Positions 41,016 to 49,306 of a DNA stretch of 62,311 bases are shown one piece after another. The position numbers were made by a program, and so were the translations under genes. The stretch covers positions 1 to 62,311 of IMG/VR virus record IMGVR_UViG_3300035199_000716; one strand, given 5' to 3'. Source of the DNA: a virus. How positions within the stretch are numbered: the stretch's first letter is position 1; each line of letters starts with the position of its first letter. The notes under the pieces were generated by a model. That model was given only the letters and a program-made list of their open reading frames with translations. It was not told the origin of the DNA and did not search any database.

Positions 41016-42140
41016 CTAATTTGTTTTAACATTTCTGCTCCATATACACTTATATCCGAATGGACTTAGGTGATTATATTCCCAGATATTTAATTCTCCA
41101 CGAAGATTATAGATAGATAAATTTCCTTGTATCATACTTTTTAGATTAACGACTGCCGCAGGAATGGAAAGGCCAGGAAGAGAGCCCACCGTGCCTCCAA
41201 GTTGTTCGAGTGCCTCGGCTAGGTTATTGCATACCCCCATGGTCTTGTCTAAAAGTGCCCCTAGCTCGCGGAAGGCGTCTCTAGAATTATATCCTAGTGC
41301 CACACCTTGCAAACCGGGGACTATCTCTGTGCGGGGTGGGTCGAGACGTTTCATCTTTCTATTTGTAACCTTATTACCCGCGATGAACTCGATGGCGGGT
41401 GCGGGCTGAACTATCTTTCCGCCATGGGATGTTGGTTCACCGGCAGTCCAGCCCTCGACGCCCTGAGATGGTCCAGTAACTATTTTAACGGACTCGCGCC
41501 CTATAATCCTTACGGCATCGGCTTTTACTGCTACTGCTGAGCGTGCAATTGCTTGTGGAGACACACCACGCGCAAGACCAAAATAATGATCGATGTCAGC
41601 CAATTGAGAGATATAGATACGTGCAGCATCTGCCGCAAAATCATTGTTAATCCATGATGGGACTTTCGGGCCCTTGCCCTCTCTAGCAGAGGCATGGCGG
41701 CCGACCACTAAATCAATTGAGGCAGCCTTGTCAGCACCCCAGGCGCCATAGCCAGACGCAAGACTATCTGGTCGATCAGTTCCTAATACAATCCATGCTC
41801 CCATGCTAGTCATGATTTTCTCATTTTGAGCTTTTACATAATTAACACCACCGGTTGAGCCAACAATATTATCAGATTTGAGAATTGTATGATAAAGGCC
41901 GCTCTTTGGGGGGAGCGACTGCGCATCTTTAATGCGAGGATCGATACCGCGGGCCTGTCCGCCGGCGCTACCTACAACCCCTACCCTAGCGCGTTCTTCA
42001 GCAATCTCTGCTGCCGTGTCCGGATCCTGAGTTGCAGTAATAGCACCTTGGGTTTCTTTTATGTATTCAACTGCTGCTGAGGCTTGCTCTGCATTAGAAG
42101 GACCTTTTAGTTTTTGTGGGTCGTCGTTTCCTGTTCCCAT
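41016..42140 (-). CDS. Putative tail-tip / baseplate structural protein
   Basis: A 374-residue protein. The N-terminal 70 residues are Ala/Glu-rich and helical. The centre (about 190-225) contains KADAVRIIGRESVKIVTG, a strand-turn pattern reminiscent of the beta-prism repeats of gp5/VgrG spike needles. The C-terminus holds helices (LGALLDKTMGVCNNLAEAL) and a final beta segment with a cysteine. It follows the three tip-like paralogues after a 62-nt gap, the longest among the structural genes, and has a strong AGGAG ribosome site. Spike or hub role is inferred. Confidence 0.55.
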   Translation of the reverse strand: MGTGNDDPQKLKGPSNAEQASAAVEYIKETQGAITATQDPDTAAEIAEERARVGVVGSAGGQARGIDPRIKDAQSLPPKSGLYHTILKSDNIVGSTGGVNYVKAQNEKIMTSMGAWIVLGTDRPDSLASGYGAWGADKAASIDLVVGRHASAREGKGPKVPSWINNDFAADAARIYISQLADIDHYFGLARGVSPQAIARSAVAVKADAVRIIGRESVKIVTGPSQGVEGWTAGEPTSHGGKIVQPAPAIEFIAGNKVTNRKMKRLDPPRTEIVPGLQGVALGYNSRDAFRELGALLDKTMGVCNNLAEALEQLGGTVGSLPGLSIPAAVVNLKSMIQGNLSIYNLRGELNIWEYNHLSPFGYKCIWSRNVKTN

Positions 42141-42202
42141 ATATACTCCTGGTAGTAAATATTATAGTTTATAATTATTACTTGTTTAAATTATTAGGTT
42201 TT
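42141..42202 (-). promoter_or_regulatory. AT-rich gap with possible promoter
   Basis: A 62-nt, very AT-rich gap. On the minus strand TATAAT (42161-42166) is preceded 18 bases upstream by TTTAAA (42185-42190), and TATAAACT matches 6 of 8 positions of the T4 late motif TATAAATA. Either a weak sigma70-like or a late promoter for the large baseplate genes is possible; neither is convincing alone. Confidence 0.3.
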
Positions 42203-43570
42203 TTATCCTGCCTCATACGAGACAATCGTGCCACTAGAATCAAGTTTTACCCACTCTTTACTTCCACCCGACGTCGATGCCGCGGCCTCGGTAGCCACAA
42301 GAGTGCCGAGGAGACCCTTAGCCAGGTTGGCGGGGTCGAGGATGGGATCGCGGGCGAACCAAGACCATCCTGGGTGTTTTCCTTGGGTGGTGTTGTCATA
42401 AACGGTCTGTGTTGATGGCGGGGCTGCTGTGGAATTATTGTACAGCGTCACAGCTTTGTCCCAATTCGCTGCTTTTCCTTGCATTTTGCTTAAATCCTTA
42501 ATTCTCTCTCTCTTATCACTAGGGCTAAGCCACCTTAATGTGTGGAGTTTTGCAAAATCAATTCCATTATCAATGGTCGTAAAATGTAATTTTTTTCCAG
42601 CTTCGTCTTTGTCCCCTCTCTTAGATATGGTTTCAGAAACGAACTTCACACTATTTTCAGTGCTGGCAAATGCAGCAAACCACCGGTTTGTTTCTGCTCT
42701 ATTTCCAGAACCACCGGCGCCTTCCGTTGAAGGAACGGCGCATTTAATATAGCTGCGGCCTGGGGCGCCCCACTTGGCGCCGTGATCCGCCATAATACCA
42801 AAATGATTATAATTGAAGCCACCAATCATACTTCCTGCTGGTTGTTCTGTGATGGCCATGGCTATAATACTCTTCGCAACACTGGCGTTTGCTACGTTAG
42901 CTTTAACTATATCAGCTAGCGCGGCCAATGATATTTTAGTCTGTCGTTTTTCTGGGGCACATGTTGTGTATGACGCAGTACTAGTATCTTTGAGTGGCAC
43001 CGTCTGTCCCGGCGCTGCAGCTATTGTCCCTGGTGTTGGGGAACCCCATTCACCCACAAGGCCAACTAAGCTTGCACATTCGGCGCTGCCGGAGGTAGGA
43101 TCTTCTTTACTGGAAATGCTTAAAAACCTACCATATTCAAGATTGTATATTTCTCTGCTCTTTTCTAATTCGACTAGGACAATATCGCCGCGGGAAACCG
43201 GGTCAACTTCGACCACGTTTGTGCTAATAAATGTTGTGTGTAAAGCGATTACCCTATATGCCGCACTATCGTCCGGAGTAAATGATGGATCACACGGGTC
43301 CGGAATAAATGAATGTGGTGAGTTAGCACCTACAATCCGAGCTTTAAAGGCATATCTTTCTTTTCCGGGGGCACCGGTTGACCCACCATCAATGGCCATG
43401 GCCTCGGCTGATGATAGTGGAAACATGTCCGTTAGTGCCCGGGCATAAAACTTAGTCTTTCCAGCATAGGTGTCGCCCTGAAAGGCGCGGCGGAAGGCCT
43501 TGCCATATAGATCTATTGCTCCCATGTTATCTGTAAATATTGTCCAGTCTTGTAGTTCTCTATTTGACAT
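42203..43570 (-). CDS. Tail-tip-like protein with glucosaminidase-like C-terminal domain
   Basis: A 455-residue protein. Residues 1-175 are the domain shared with the next two upstream genes (W-T-I-F-T-D-N-M-G-A, M-A-I-D-G-G-S-T-G, N-S-P-H-S-F-I-P-D-P-C-D-P, L-H-T-T-F, V-S-R-G-D-I-V-L-V-E), a beta-rich unit that could be a gp5/VgrG-like OB fold. After a Pro/Ala/Thr linker, residues about 215-350 look like a glucosaminidase-type wall hydrolase: MAITEQPAGSMIGGFNYNHF aligns with the family's E-S-G-x-G...N-L-F-G-I-K pattern, making E242 the likely catalytic acid, and RWFAAFASTENSVKF fits its later helix. A role in piercing peptidoglycan at infection is inferred. Confidence 0.7.
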   Translation of the reverse strand: MSNRELQDWTIFTDNMGAIDLYGKAFRRAFQGDTYAGKTKFYARALTDMFPLSSAEAMAIDGGSTGAPGKERYAFKARIVGANSPHSFIPDPCDPSFTPDDSAAYRVIALHTTFISTNVVEVDPVSRGDIVLVELEKSREIYNLEYGRFLSISSKEDPTSGSAECASLVGLVGEWGSPTPGTIAAAPGQTVPLKDTSTASYTTCAPEKRQTKISLAALADIVKANVANASVAKSIIAMAITEQPAGSMIGGFNYNHFGIMADHGAKWGAPGRSYIKCAVPSTEGAGGSGNRAETNRWFAAFASTENSVKFVSETISKRGDKDEAGKKLHFTTIDNGIDFAKLHTLRWLSPSDKRERIKDLSKMQGKAANWDKAVTLYNNSTAAPPSTQTVYDNTTQGKHPGWSWFARDPILDPANLAKGLLGTLVATEAAASTSGGSKEWVKLDSSGTIVSYEAG

Positions 43571-43577
43571 AAGTTGT

Positions 43578-44903
43578 TTATCCTATTGTAATGCCCTTGG
43601 TAGCTAATAATGCCACTGCTTCCGGGTTGGCTCTGATGGAATTTCTAGCATTATTAATGGCTGCGGCCACCTCTTCTGCAGACCTATGTGCTGCATTTTT
43701 TCCGGCGCGTAAATTCATATATGCTGTAGATCCGCGAGGGACCGTTTGCATGTTATATCTCTTGCTAGTTCTAAGACTGTTATATTTCCCGTCGAGCCAC
43801 GCGCCGGGGGCCGGCATTGGCAGCGATGCCCACTCGAAAGCAATCTCAAATGCCGCCAAACATTCTTGATCATGTATACCCAATATATAGCCTCCTAACC
43901 ATTTGCGCCGCCCCATCATCAAATAGGCCCCAACCGCATTTTGTACAGTTGGTGAAAAAACTGTACTATCCGAAATACCCGCTGCCCTAGTGCTGCTTTT
44001 AAATGTAGAGGGAATCCACTGCATTTTTCCTACAGCCATGACACGGCCGGCTGCCTGCAGGCCTTTAATTTCTCCGACAGTCATTTCCGATATTGGCTTG
44101 CCAAACATTGTTTTACACTTCGAGCGCGGCGTATCGCCGGCGTTACCGCGGTTACATGAATCATAGCCACCCTCTTTTGCTCCAATAAAATCGAAGAGAG
44201 GTTTTAGGGCTTGATATATGATCCCCCATTCTCTATACGACAAACTCGGAATTGTTGGGCGCGGTACCGCAGCAAACGAACATTGAGTCTGAGTGTACGG
44301 TACCGGGCCCGAAGCTCCATCTTTGCCAACTGGCGCAATGGTCTGCGCTGAGCCGGCGTGGTTGGTGGGTCCTCCCCAGTTTCCTACAAGGTTTACAAGG
44401 CTGGAACATTCTGCTGTGGCTGAGCCGGATGTTGGGGCTTCATGAGAACTAACACTTACAAACCTACCATACTCTAAATCATATGAATGGTCGCTTCTAT
44501 CTACTTCAACCACAACAATGTCTCCCCGTGTTACATTCTCACCGGAATCTGCTGTATTACTTAAAAAGGTAGTGTGTAAAGCGATCTGTCTATATGTTGC
44601 ATTTTCATCTATCAAAAGCGACGGATCGCACGGATCCGGAATAAATGAATGTGGTGAGTTCTCTCCTATTATTCTTGCTTTAAAGCCATACCTTGCACTA
44701 CCATTTCCACCAGTCGATCCACCATCGATGGCCATAACTTCGCTTGTAGACAACTCAAACATATCAGTTAGGGCCCGGGCTTTAAACCGTGTACGAGCCG
44801 TGTAAGAGTCATACCCCATACTTCTTCGTAATGTTGTCCCAAAAAGATCAAGGGCGCCCATATCGTCGCTAAATGTTGACCAATCAATTTTTTCTCTAGA
44901 CAT
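43578..44903 (-). CDS. Tail-tip-like protein with lysozyme-like C-terminal domain
   Basis: A 441-residue protein. Residues 1-175 are the shared tip domain. Residues about 222-370 resemble phage muramidases: FIGAKEGGYDSCNRGNAG, with E244 as likely catalytic acid, SEMTVGEIKGLQ, and GRVMAVGKMQWIPSTF, the usual A-x-G-x-x-Q-x-x-P-S-T element. It likely cuts the glycan strands of peptidoglycan. The frame continues 13 codons further upstream, but ATG 44903 is chosen because GGAGGTG sits just ahead of it, it lies 2 nt after the previous stop, and its start aligns with both paralogues. Confidence 0.78.
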   Translation of the reverse strand: MSREKIDWSTFSDDMGALDLFGTTLRRSMGYDSYTARTRFKARALTDMFELSTSEVMAIDGGSTGGNGSARYGFKARIIGENSPHSFIPDPCDPSLLIDENATYRQIALHTTFLSNTADSGENVTRGDIVVVEVDRSDHSYDLEYGRFVSVSSHEAPTSGSATAECSSLVNLVGNWGGPTNHAGSAQTIAPVGKDGASGPVPYTQTQCSFAAVPRPTIPSLSYREWGIIYQALKPLFDFIGAKEGGYDSCNRGNAGDTPRSKCKTMFGKPISEMTVGEIKGLQAAGRVMAVGKMQWIPSTFKSSTRAAGISDSTVFSPTVQNAVGAYLMMGRRKWLGGYILGIHDQECLAAFEIAFEWASLPMPAPGAWLDGKYNSLRTSKRYNMQTVPRGSTAYMNLRAGKNAAHRSAEEVAAAINNARNSIRANPEAVALLATKGITIG

Positions 44904-44905
44904 TC

Positions 44906-46369
44906 TTAAGCACCTCCACTCTTCTTCCACCGCCATCTCCACTTAGTTTTTTCCTTATTGGTGTACTCCCAGTAGCCTTTCTCTCGCATTTGCTCCCATT
45001 GGGGGTCGCCAGCGGCCAGTGTAGGGGATACCACATACACAAACTGGAAGCGTGCCTTTTTACAGGCCGCACAAGATGTGGCGCGGGTTCCGGCTGCGCA
45101 GAATTCATCGGCTGGGTAAAAGGCGTCTAAATATGCCACGTAGCCCAGGTCACCACTACTACATATATATTTTTTCCAACTATTGAAACGTGTAGCGTAG
45201 TCCCACAAGGCTTCCTTACCGCCAATGTTCGGTATGCCGCGGCCAGCGCCTCGGTTTTCTTTTTGGATCCATGCCGCCACAACAAAACCTGTTCGATCAG
45301 CACCGTGAGTACAGTGTACTAAAGTATTTCCCTCGTCAAACCACTTATTACAGTCTGAGACACTCCTAGTGTAGCCTTTTCCGCGCTTGAAACCAGCATG
45401 GGCACTAATTTTCTTAACCTGAACTGCTGGGTTGATGTATTTGGCGAATTCTTCTTCTAAATCTATACCGACGCAAAGACCAGTTTGAGAGTCGTAGCTA
45501 TATTTTAAGTCTCCCCCACTAGAGCCATTGAGTCTTATAATCTTGTTGATCCCGTGTGTCTCTATGAAAGTTCTCAACTCTCCAAGATCAGGTTGTTGAT
45601 ACCTCCAATTTCCATTGCCAAACATTTCAGCCTGACTACTTTTATCAAACGCCTTTTTCTGAACTGATGAAAAAAATCTTCTCGTTTCTGCGGTTGCCTT
45701 GCTTTGGCTGCCACACCTCGTTTTACTACGGTCGAGGCCGGCCCTAGGGCTGTCAGGAGAATATAACTCGCCAGGCGGGACTGGTGGGCCGCCGCTACGA
45801 ATGGCTGGACCACCAATATTAAATGGCTGATGTGTTATTTCACCGAACAAGCTTACCAAGGCAGAACACTGATCACTAGAGCCAGATGTGGGATCTTCTA
45901 CGTTAATTAGCTCCTCAAAGGTTCCATATTTTAAATCATATGATTGGCCAGATCTCCGTAATTTAACCAAAACAACATCACCTCTTGTAACCGGGGTTGC
46001 TTTTGTTGTCGACGTCGACAAGAATGTAGTGTGCAAATCAATAACCCTCCAAGTTTCCCCCGCATTCGACGACCATGTTGGATCGCATGGGTTTGGAAGA
46101 AGCCAATGTGGTGAGTTCTCCCCCACGATACGACCTTTAAAAGCTAACCGGGCTGCTGCTCCGCCGGCTGGATCGGTTGAGCCGCCATCAATTGCCATTG
46201 CTTCACTGGAGGCCAGTTCGTATGTATCCGAGAGTGCTATTGCCTTAAAGGTATCTTTATCGCTATATTTCGCCGGTGCCATACCCCAGCGAATCATGTG
46301 ACCAACTAGATCAAGTGCATCTTCATTGTCTGTGAATGCAGTCCAATCGTATAGCTCTTTATTCCCCAC
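44906..46369 (-). CDS. Tail-tip-like protein with protein-tyrosine-phosphatase-like domain
   Basis: A 487-residue protein. Residues 1-176 are the tip domain shared with the two following genes. Residues about 230-420 look like a dual-specificity/tyrosine phosphatase: DLGELRTFIETHGINKIIRL is the usual first helix-strand, and VHCTHGADRTG contains the full HCxxGxxRT signature with C353 as nucleophile and R359 as phosphate binder. A C-terminal extension has a CAAC pair (433-436) and a Trp/Lys-rich end. Translation begins at a GTG that overlaps the upstream gene by 11 nt. The substrate could be host protein, lipid, sugar or nucleotide phosphate; sequence alone does not say. Confidence 0.75.
   Translation of the reverse strand: MGNKELYDWTAFTDNEDALDLVGHMIRWGMAPAKYSDKDTFKAIALSDTYELASSEAMAIDGGSTDPAGGAAARLAFKGRIVGENSPHWLLPNPCDPTWSSNAGETWRVIDLHTTFLSTSTTKATPVTRGDVVLVKLRRSGQSYDLKYGTFEELINVEDPTSGSSDQCSALVSLFGEITHQPFNIGGPAIRSGGPPVPPGELYSPDSPRAGLDRSKTRCGSQSKATAETRRFFSSVQKKAFDKSSQAEMFGNGNWRYQQPDLGELRTFIETHGINKIIRLNGSSGGDLKYSYDSQTGLCVGIDLEEEFAKYINPAVQVKKISAHAGFKRGKGYTRSVSDCNKWFDEGNTLVHCTHGADRTGFVVAAWIQKENRGAGRGIPNIGGKEALWDYATRFNSWKKYICSSGDLGYVAYLDAFYPADEFCAAGTRATSCAACKKARFQFVYVVSPTLAAGDPQWEQMREKGYWEYTNKEKTKWRWRWKKSGGA
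44911..44917 (-). promoter_or_regulatory. Strong ribosome site fixing the start of the lysozyme-like tip gene
   Basis: GGAGGTG on the minus strand, within the end of the upstream gene and seven bases before ATG 44903. It supports that start over the longer frame opening at 44942. Confidence 0.75.
45110..45682 (-). other. Tyrosine-phosphatase-like domain
   Basis: Residues about 230-420 of the 487-residue tip protein. The catalytic loop is encoded near 45293-45316; cysteine 353 is the codon at 45311-45313. Flanking helices follow the order expected for DSP-type enzymes (an opening strand I-N-K-I-I-R-L, then the P-loop, then the helix T-G-F-V-V-A-A-W-I). The general-acid aspartate cannot be assigned with confidence. 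Confidence 0.75.
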
Positions 46370-46667
46370 CTTCGAGTTCTCCGGAAACCTGAATCATATC
46401 AAAGAGTTGATTCTTGTCTTCGTCAGAAAGCTCGATGGATACATTTTGATTTTTTTGCTGCAACGATATCAGTTTAACCAACTGCTCATTTGAGCGCTGC
46501 ATTGTCTCAACGTGTTTGGCTGCGACCGGACTTAGGCTTCTATTTTGTTCAGCATCCATGGCTATTTGATTTGCAATTTCATTTAAAAACTCCTGGGCGG
46601 ATTTTCTATCGTTACGTATGTTTTCCAAGGCCTCATCAATTAAACCGCTTAGATTATTTTTCTTCAT
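46359..46667 (-). CDS. Small helical protein, function unknown
   Basis: A 102-residue, charged, helical protein (LIDEALENIRNDRKSAQEFL; later a Gln/Ser-rich helix and an acidic end). ATG 46667 is preferred over an upstream in-frame ATG at 46685, because it forms an ATGA overlap with the sigma-factor stop and has GGAG just ahead. It couples translation of the late sigma factor to that of the tip proteins. No known family. Confidence 0.6.
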   Translation of the reverse strand: MKKNNLSGLIDEALENIRNDRKSAQEFLNEIANQIAMDAEQNRSLSPVAAKHVETMQRSNEQLVKLISLQQKNQNVSIELSDEDKNQLFDMIQVSGELEGGE

Positions 46668-47374
46668 AAAGCTCCGTTTTCCCAATTTTGTCTAAAGAAT
46701 GAGTATTTCTTTCTAAACTTTTTAAGAGAATTTACGATCTGTTTTGTATTTAAGCCCGTGATCTCTCTCAAGTATAGATAAATAGCTTTCTTATTAAAAA
46801 TTTCTATATCCTCCTTTGATTCGAAAAGTACAACAATCGCTTTATACACTTTTAGATCGTTCTCTTTCATCTGGGATGTGTCCCACGATTTTATTTCTTC
46901 GTAAAACCGAGTCCAAAACTCTTCTTCTTCGCGGTTTGATACGTATGATTCAGTTGTCGACAGATATTCCTCTTCGTATGATTTGGAAATATTGTCATAA
47001 TCAACTTCACGGCGGTTTCTCTTTTGTTGTTTTTTAACTTTATGAATAAACCAATTCTTTGTGATTACCGAAAAATACGAAAATGCTTTTGACCCCTTGC
47101 TTGGATCAAACTTATCCAAAACGGTCATTAGCCATATCTTGCATTCGTCTCGCAGATAATCAATATTTGGTAAGTTTGTAAACTTATAAGTAAAGACGAT
47201 CTTGTCAACCATCTCGTTAAAAGCTGGCTGGATCCAGTTAATGTATAGTTCGGTCCTCTCGCGTTTACAAATTGTGTTTGTATAAGCAATTATTGCGTTT
47301 TCGTGGTCCTTCGTAAAATAATGATTTTTTTTACGTCTCTTCACCGGTTTCGGTTTCTGTTTCAATATTGTCAA
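46664..47374 (-). CDS. Late-transcription sigma factor, T4 gp55-like
   Basis: A protein of about 236 residues that should replace the host sigma factor for late genes. HYFTKDHENAIIAY and the region with FDPSKGSKAFSYFSVITKNW match the gp55/sigma region 2 layout (core binding and -10 recognition). The basic stretch KVKKQQKRNRREV follows, and the C-terminal half is helical. The frame opens with TTG at 47374, which has GGAAG seven bases ahead; a GTG at 47344 is the alternative. It overlaps the membrane-protein gene by 44 nt if TTG is used. The sliding clamp and co-activator used by T4 late transcription are not in the window. Confidence 0.82.
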   Translation of the reverse strand: MTILKQKPKPVKRRKKNHYFTKDHENAIIAYTNTICKRERTELYINWIQPAFNEMVDKIVFTYKFTNLPNIDYLRDECKIWLMTVLDKFDPSKGSKAFSYFSVITKNWFIHKVKKQQKRNRREVDYDNISKSYEEEYLSTTESYVSNREEEEFWTRFYEEIKSWDTSQMKENDLKVYKAIVVLFESKEDIEIFNKKAIYLYLREITGLNTKQIVNSLKKFRKKYSFFRQNWENGAL

Positions 47375-47663
47375 TTTCTTCTTCCGTTAATGTATATATG
47401 TGTTCAAATGTGCCTAATTGTTCGTTAAAGGATACTGCATGATTCAATAAATTCTGAAGCGTTTGATCCCCGTAGAACATTTCAAGTTCGTATACCTGAT
47501 TGAGATGTTCGGCAAACGAATCAACCATTTGTTGTAAATCCCACAGTTCCTCTGCTATAGAAAGAAGGCGCACCACTACAGCGCGAGCGTATATAAACAA
47601 GCCAATGTTTAATACAACCGATACGGCCAAGATTGCAGAAAGTACTATTTCAAGTCTTGTCAT
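47331..47663 (-). CDS. Small single-span membrane protein
   Basis: A 110-residue protein. Residues 5-27 (IVLSAILAVSVVLNIGLFIY) form one clear transmembrane helix, followed by a helical region (RLLSIAEELWDLQQMVDSF) that may be coiled coil and a Glu/Thr-rich C-terminal tail. It is likely anchored with its long part on one side of the inner membrane. Overlaps both neighbours (14 nt upstream, up to 44 nt downstream). Function unknown. Confidence 0.65.
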   Translation of the reverse strand: MTRLEIVLSAILAVSVVLNIGLFIYARAVVVRLLSIAEELWDLQQMVDSFAEHLNQVYELEMFYGDQTLQNLLNHAVSFNEQLGTFEHIYTLTEEEIDNIETETETGEET

Positions 47664-47916
47664 AATCTTTTTCTTTCATTTCCTTCTTTTGTTTTTGTAG
47701 AACTTCACGATTTTCTTCTATCTTCTCATTTGTCAGGTCACCAATTTGTTGTTCTTCTTCTTGAACATTGAGCCCCCGTACGATAGGAATACTTAATAGC
47801 TTGCGCAAACTATCTTTTTCTCCACAAACGGAACAATCCGTTACCTTTTCTTTAAGGGTGTGAAAAATTATAGATATGCGCGTGCACTTTTCGCATTCAT
47901 AACGATATCTTGGCAT
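47650..47916 (-). CDS. FmdB-type zinc-ribbon protein
   Basis: An 88-residue protein. Residues 1-45 have the FmdB-family layout: MPRYRYECEKC with ligands C8 and C11, then CSVC with C28 and C31, then LRKLLS. The remainder is a charged helix rich in Glu, Gln and Lys. These single zinc ribbons are common in bacteria and phages, and are suspected of transcription-related or nucleic-acid roles without proof. It sits two genes ahead of the late sigma factor. Confidence 0.8.
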   Translation of the reverse strand: MPRYRYECEKCTRISIIFHTLKEKVTDCSVCGEKDSLRKLLSIPIVRGLNVQEEEQQIGDLTNEKIEENREVLQKQKKEMKEKDYDKT

Positions 47917-47919
47917 GTG

Positions 47920-48129
47920 TTATTGCTCTGCCAAAGATTCTAATTCTTCTTCTGATACTTTTTCATTGTTGGATACCCGCACAGTCGGGGGGTTTTTGAC
48001 AACCAGACCCTCTTCTCCGCGTTCCTCTAATTCAAACCCCTTCAAAACAGGTACAATGTCTGTCTGGGCCATCAAAGATTCTTGTAGGGCTAACATAATT
48101 GCCCCCAGTGCTTGATTTGATAAATGCAT
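47920..48129 (-). CDS. Small conserved-type hypothetical protein
   Basis: A 69-residue protein with a helical start (LSNQALGAIMLALQESLMAQ), a central hydrophobic strand (IVPVLKGFELEE) and an acidic tail. Good ribosome site (AGGAG) before the ATG and tight packing support that it is a real gene. No function recognised. Confidence 0.6.
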   Translation of the reverse strand: MHLSNQALGAIMLALQESLMAQTDIVPVLKGFELEERGEEGLVVKNPPTVRVSNNEKVSEEELESLAEQ

Positions 48130-48140
48130 TTTTTCTCCTT

Positions 48141-48338
48141 TTATATTTTTTCTAGGTGTTCAATACCTAGTGACATAGTGTCTTTGTGTTTGTTTCTGTA
48201 TACCTCGTATACAAAGTATTTGTTTTTTTCATATCTATATTCTTTTATTCCCGTTATTAGGCCTAGGCCGGAGTCTTTTACAAGACAGTCATCATATACA
48301 GCCTGCCATTTAACAAGATCGCCTATTTTATGGTTCAT
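48141..48338 (-). CDS. Small SH3-like beta protein, function unknown
   Basis: A 65-residue protein (HKIGDLVKW, then [25 protein letters not shown]) with the strand order of a small SH3-like barrel, similar in layout to the 89-residue protein at 5025-5294. Its ATG overlaps the GDP-mannose-dehydratase stop as ATGA, so translation is coupled to the sugar genes. Function unknown. Confidence 0.6.
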   Translation of the reverse strand: MNHKIGDLVKWQAVYDDCLVKDSGLGLITGIKEYRYEKNKYFVYEVYRNKHKDTMSLGIEHLEKI

Positions 48339-49306
48339 TTGGTAAGCGCCTTTAGATCTTCATCATACATCATTCTTGCCAATTCTTTAAATTTTACCTT
48401 GGGTTCCCAACCTAGTTTGTTTTTTGCCTTGGTCGCGTCTCCTAATAAAAGTGGAACTTCGTGCGGCCTAAATAGCCGCTCATCAATTTCAACATGATCT
48501 TCTATGTTTAAGCCAGCATGTGTGAACACTTCCTCTAAAAATTCTCTTACGGTATGCGTCTCACCTGTGGCTATTACATAGTCATCTGCAACTTCTTGTT
48601 GCAACATGAGCCACATGACTTCCACATAGTCGCCAGCAAAACCCCAATCTCTTTTTGCATCTAGGTTCCCAAGATATAACTTGTCTTGTAGGCCCAAGTT
48701 GATCTTGGCTGCAGCTTGTGTAATCTTGCGTGTTACAAATGTTTCACCGCGGCGGGGAGACTCGTGGTTAAAGAGGATCCCACTAGATATATGCATGCCG
48801 TAGCTTTCACGATAATTCCGGCATACATTGTGTGCAAACACCTTTGAGCACGCATAGGGGCTTGCTGGCATCAAACGTGTTGTTTCGCTTTGTGGGTGGG
48901 TCGGGTTGTCTCCAAACATTTCTGATGACGATGCTTGATATACCTTGGTATTCGGACAAATGTTTCTAACTGCTTCTAACAGCTTTAAGGTGCCCATAGC
49001 AACAATATCGGCTGTTTCTTCTGGGGTCTCGAAAGAAACTCTGACGTGTGACTGGGCAGCCAAATTATAAATTTCATCTGGTTCGTGTTCAAGCAACAAC
49101 CTATATATCGCTCCGGAATCAGTCATGTTACCATAACAAAGCTCAAAGTTTGGGTGGCTAAATATGTGGTCGATCCTGCCGGTGGATATTGTGGACGTCC
49201 TTCTTTTGACTCCTACAACTTTATATCCTTTTTCTAATAATAATTCGGCCAAATAAGAGCCGTCTTGTCCAGTTACTCCTGTAACTAACGCCGTTTTATT
49301 CGTCAT
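48335..49306 (-). CDS. gmd: GDP-mannose 4,6-dehydratase
   Basis: A 323-residue extended short-chain dehydrogenase that converts GDP-mannose to GDP-4-keto-6-deoxymannose. N-terminal NADP site [15 protein letters not shown]; the GMD-specific [25 protein letters not shown]; the catalytic [12 protein letters not shown] with Y-x-x-x-K; and [16 protein letters not shown], the substrate-binding signature of the family. The start is ATG 49306, not the frame's first codon at 49381: it begins right at the Rossmann motif, has AGAGG ahead, and overlaps the fucose-synthase stop by only 11 nt. Confidence 0.93.
   Translation of the reverse strand: MTNKTALVTGVTGQDGSYLAELLLEKGYKVVGVKRRTSTISTGRIDHIFSHPNFELCYGNMTDSGAIYRLLLEHEPDEIYNLAAQSHVRVSFETPEETADIVAMGTLKLLEAVRNICPNTKVYQASSSEMFGDNPTHPQSETTRLMPASPYACSKVFAHNVCRNYRESYGMHISSGILFNHESPRRGETFVTRKITQAAAKINLGLQDKLYLGNLDAKRDWGFAGDYVEVMWLMLQQEVADDYVIATGETHTVREFLEEVFTHAGLNIEDHVEIDERLFRPHEVPLLLGDATKAKNKLGWEPKVKFKELARMMYDEDLKALTK

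Noticed and set aside
42813-43448. Open frame of 211 codons on the plus strand
   Set aside because: It lies wholly opposite the glucosaminidase-like tip gene, has low-complexity Ser/Thr/Ala composition and no ribosome site; it is a mirror of the real gene.
44906-46369. HCxxGxxRT read as a chance match
   Set aside because: Rejected as chance because the flanking opening strand (INKIIRL) and following helix (TGFVVAAWI) are also as expected for the phosphatase fold; kept as a finding.
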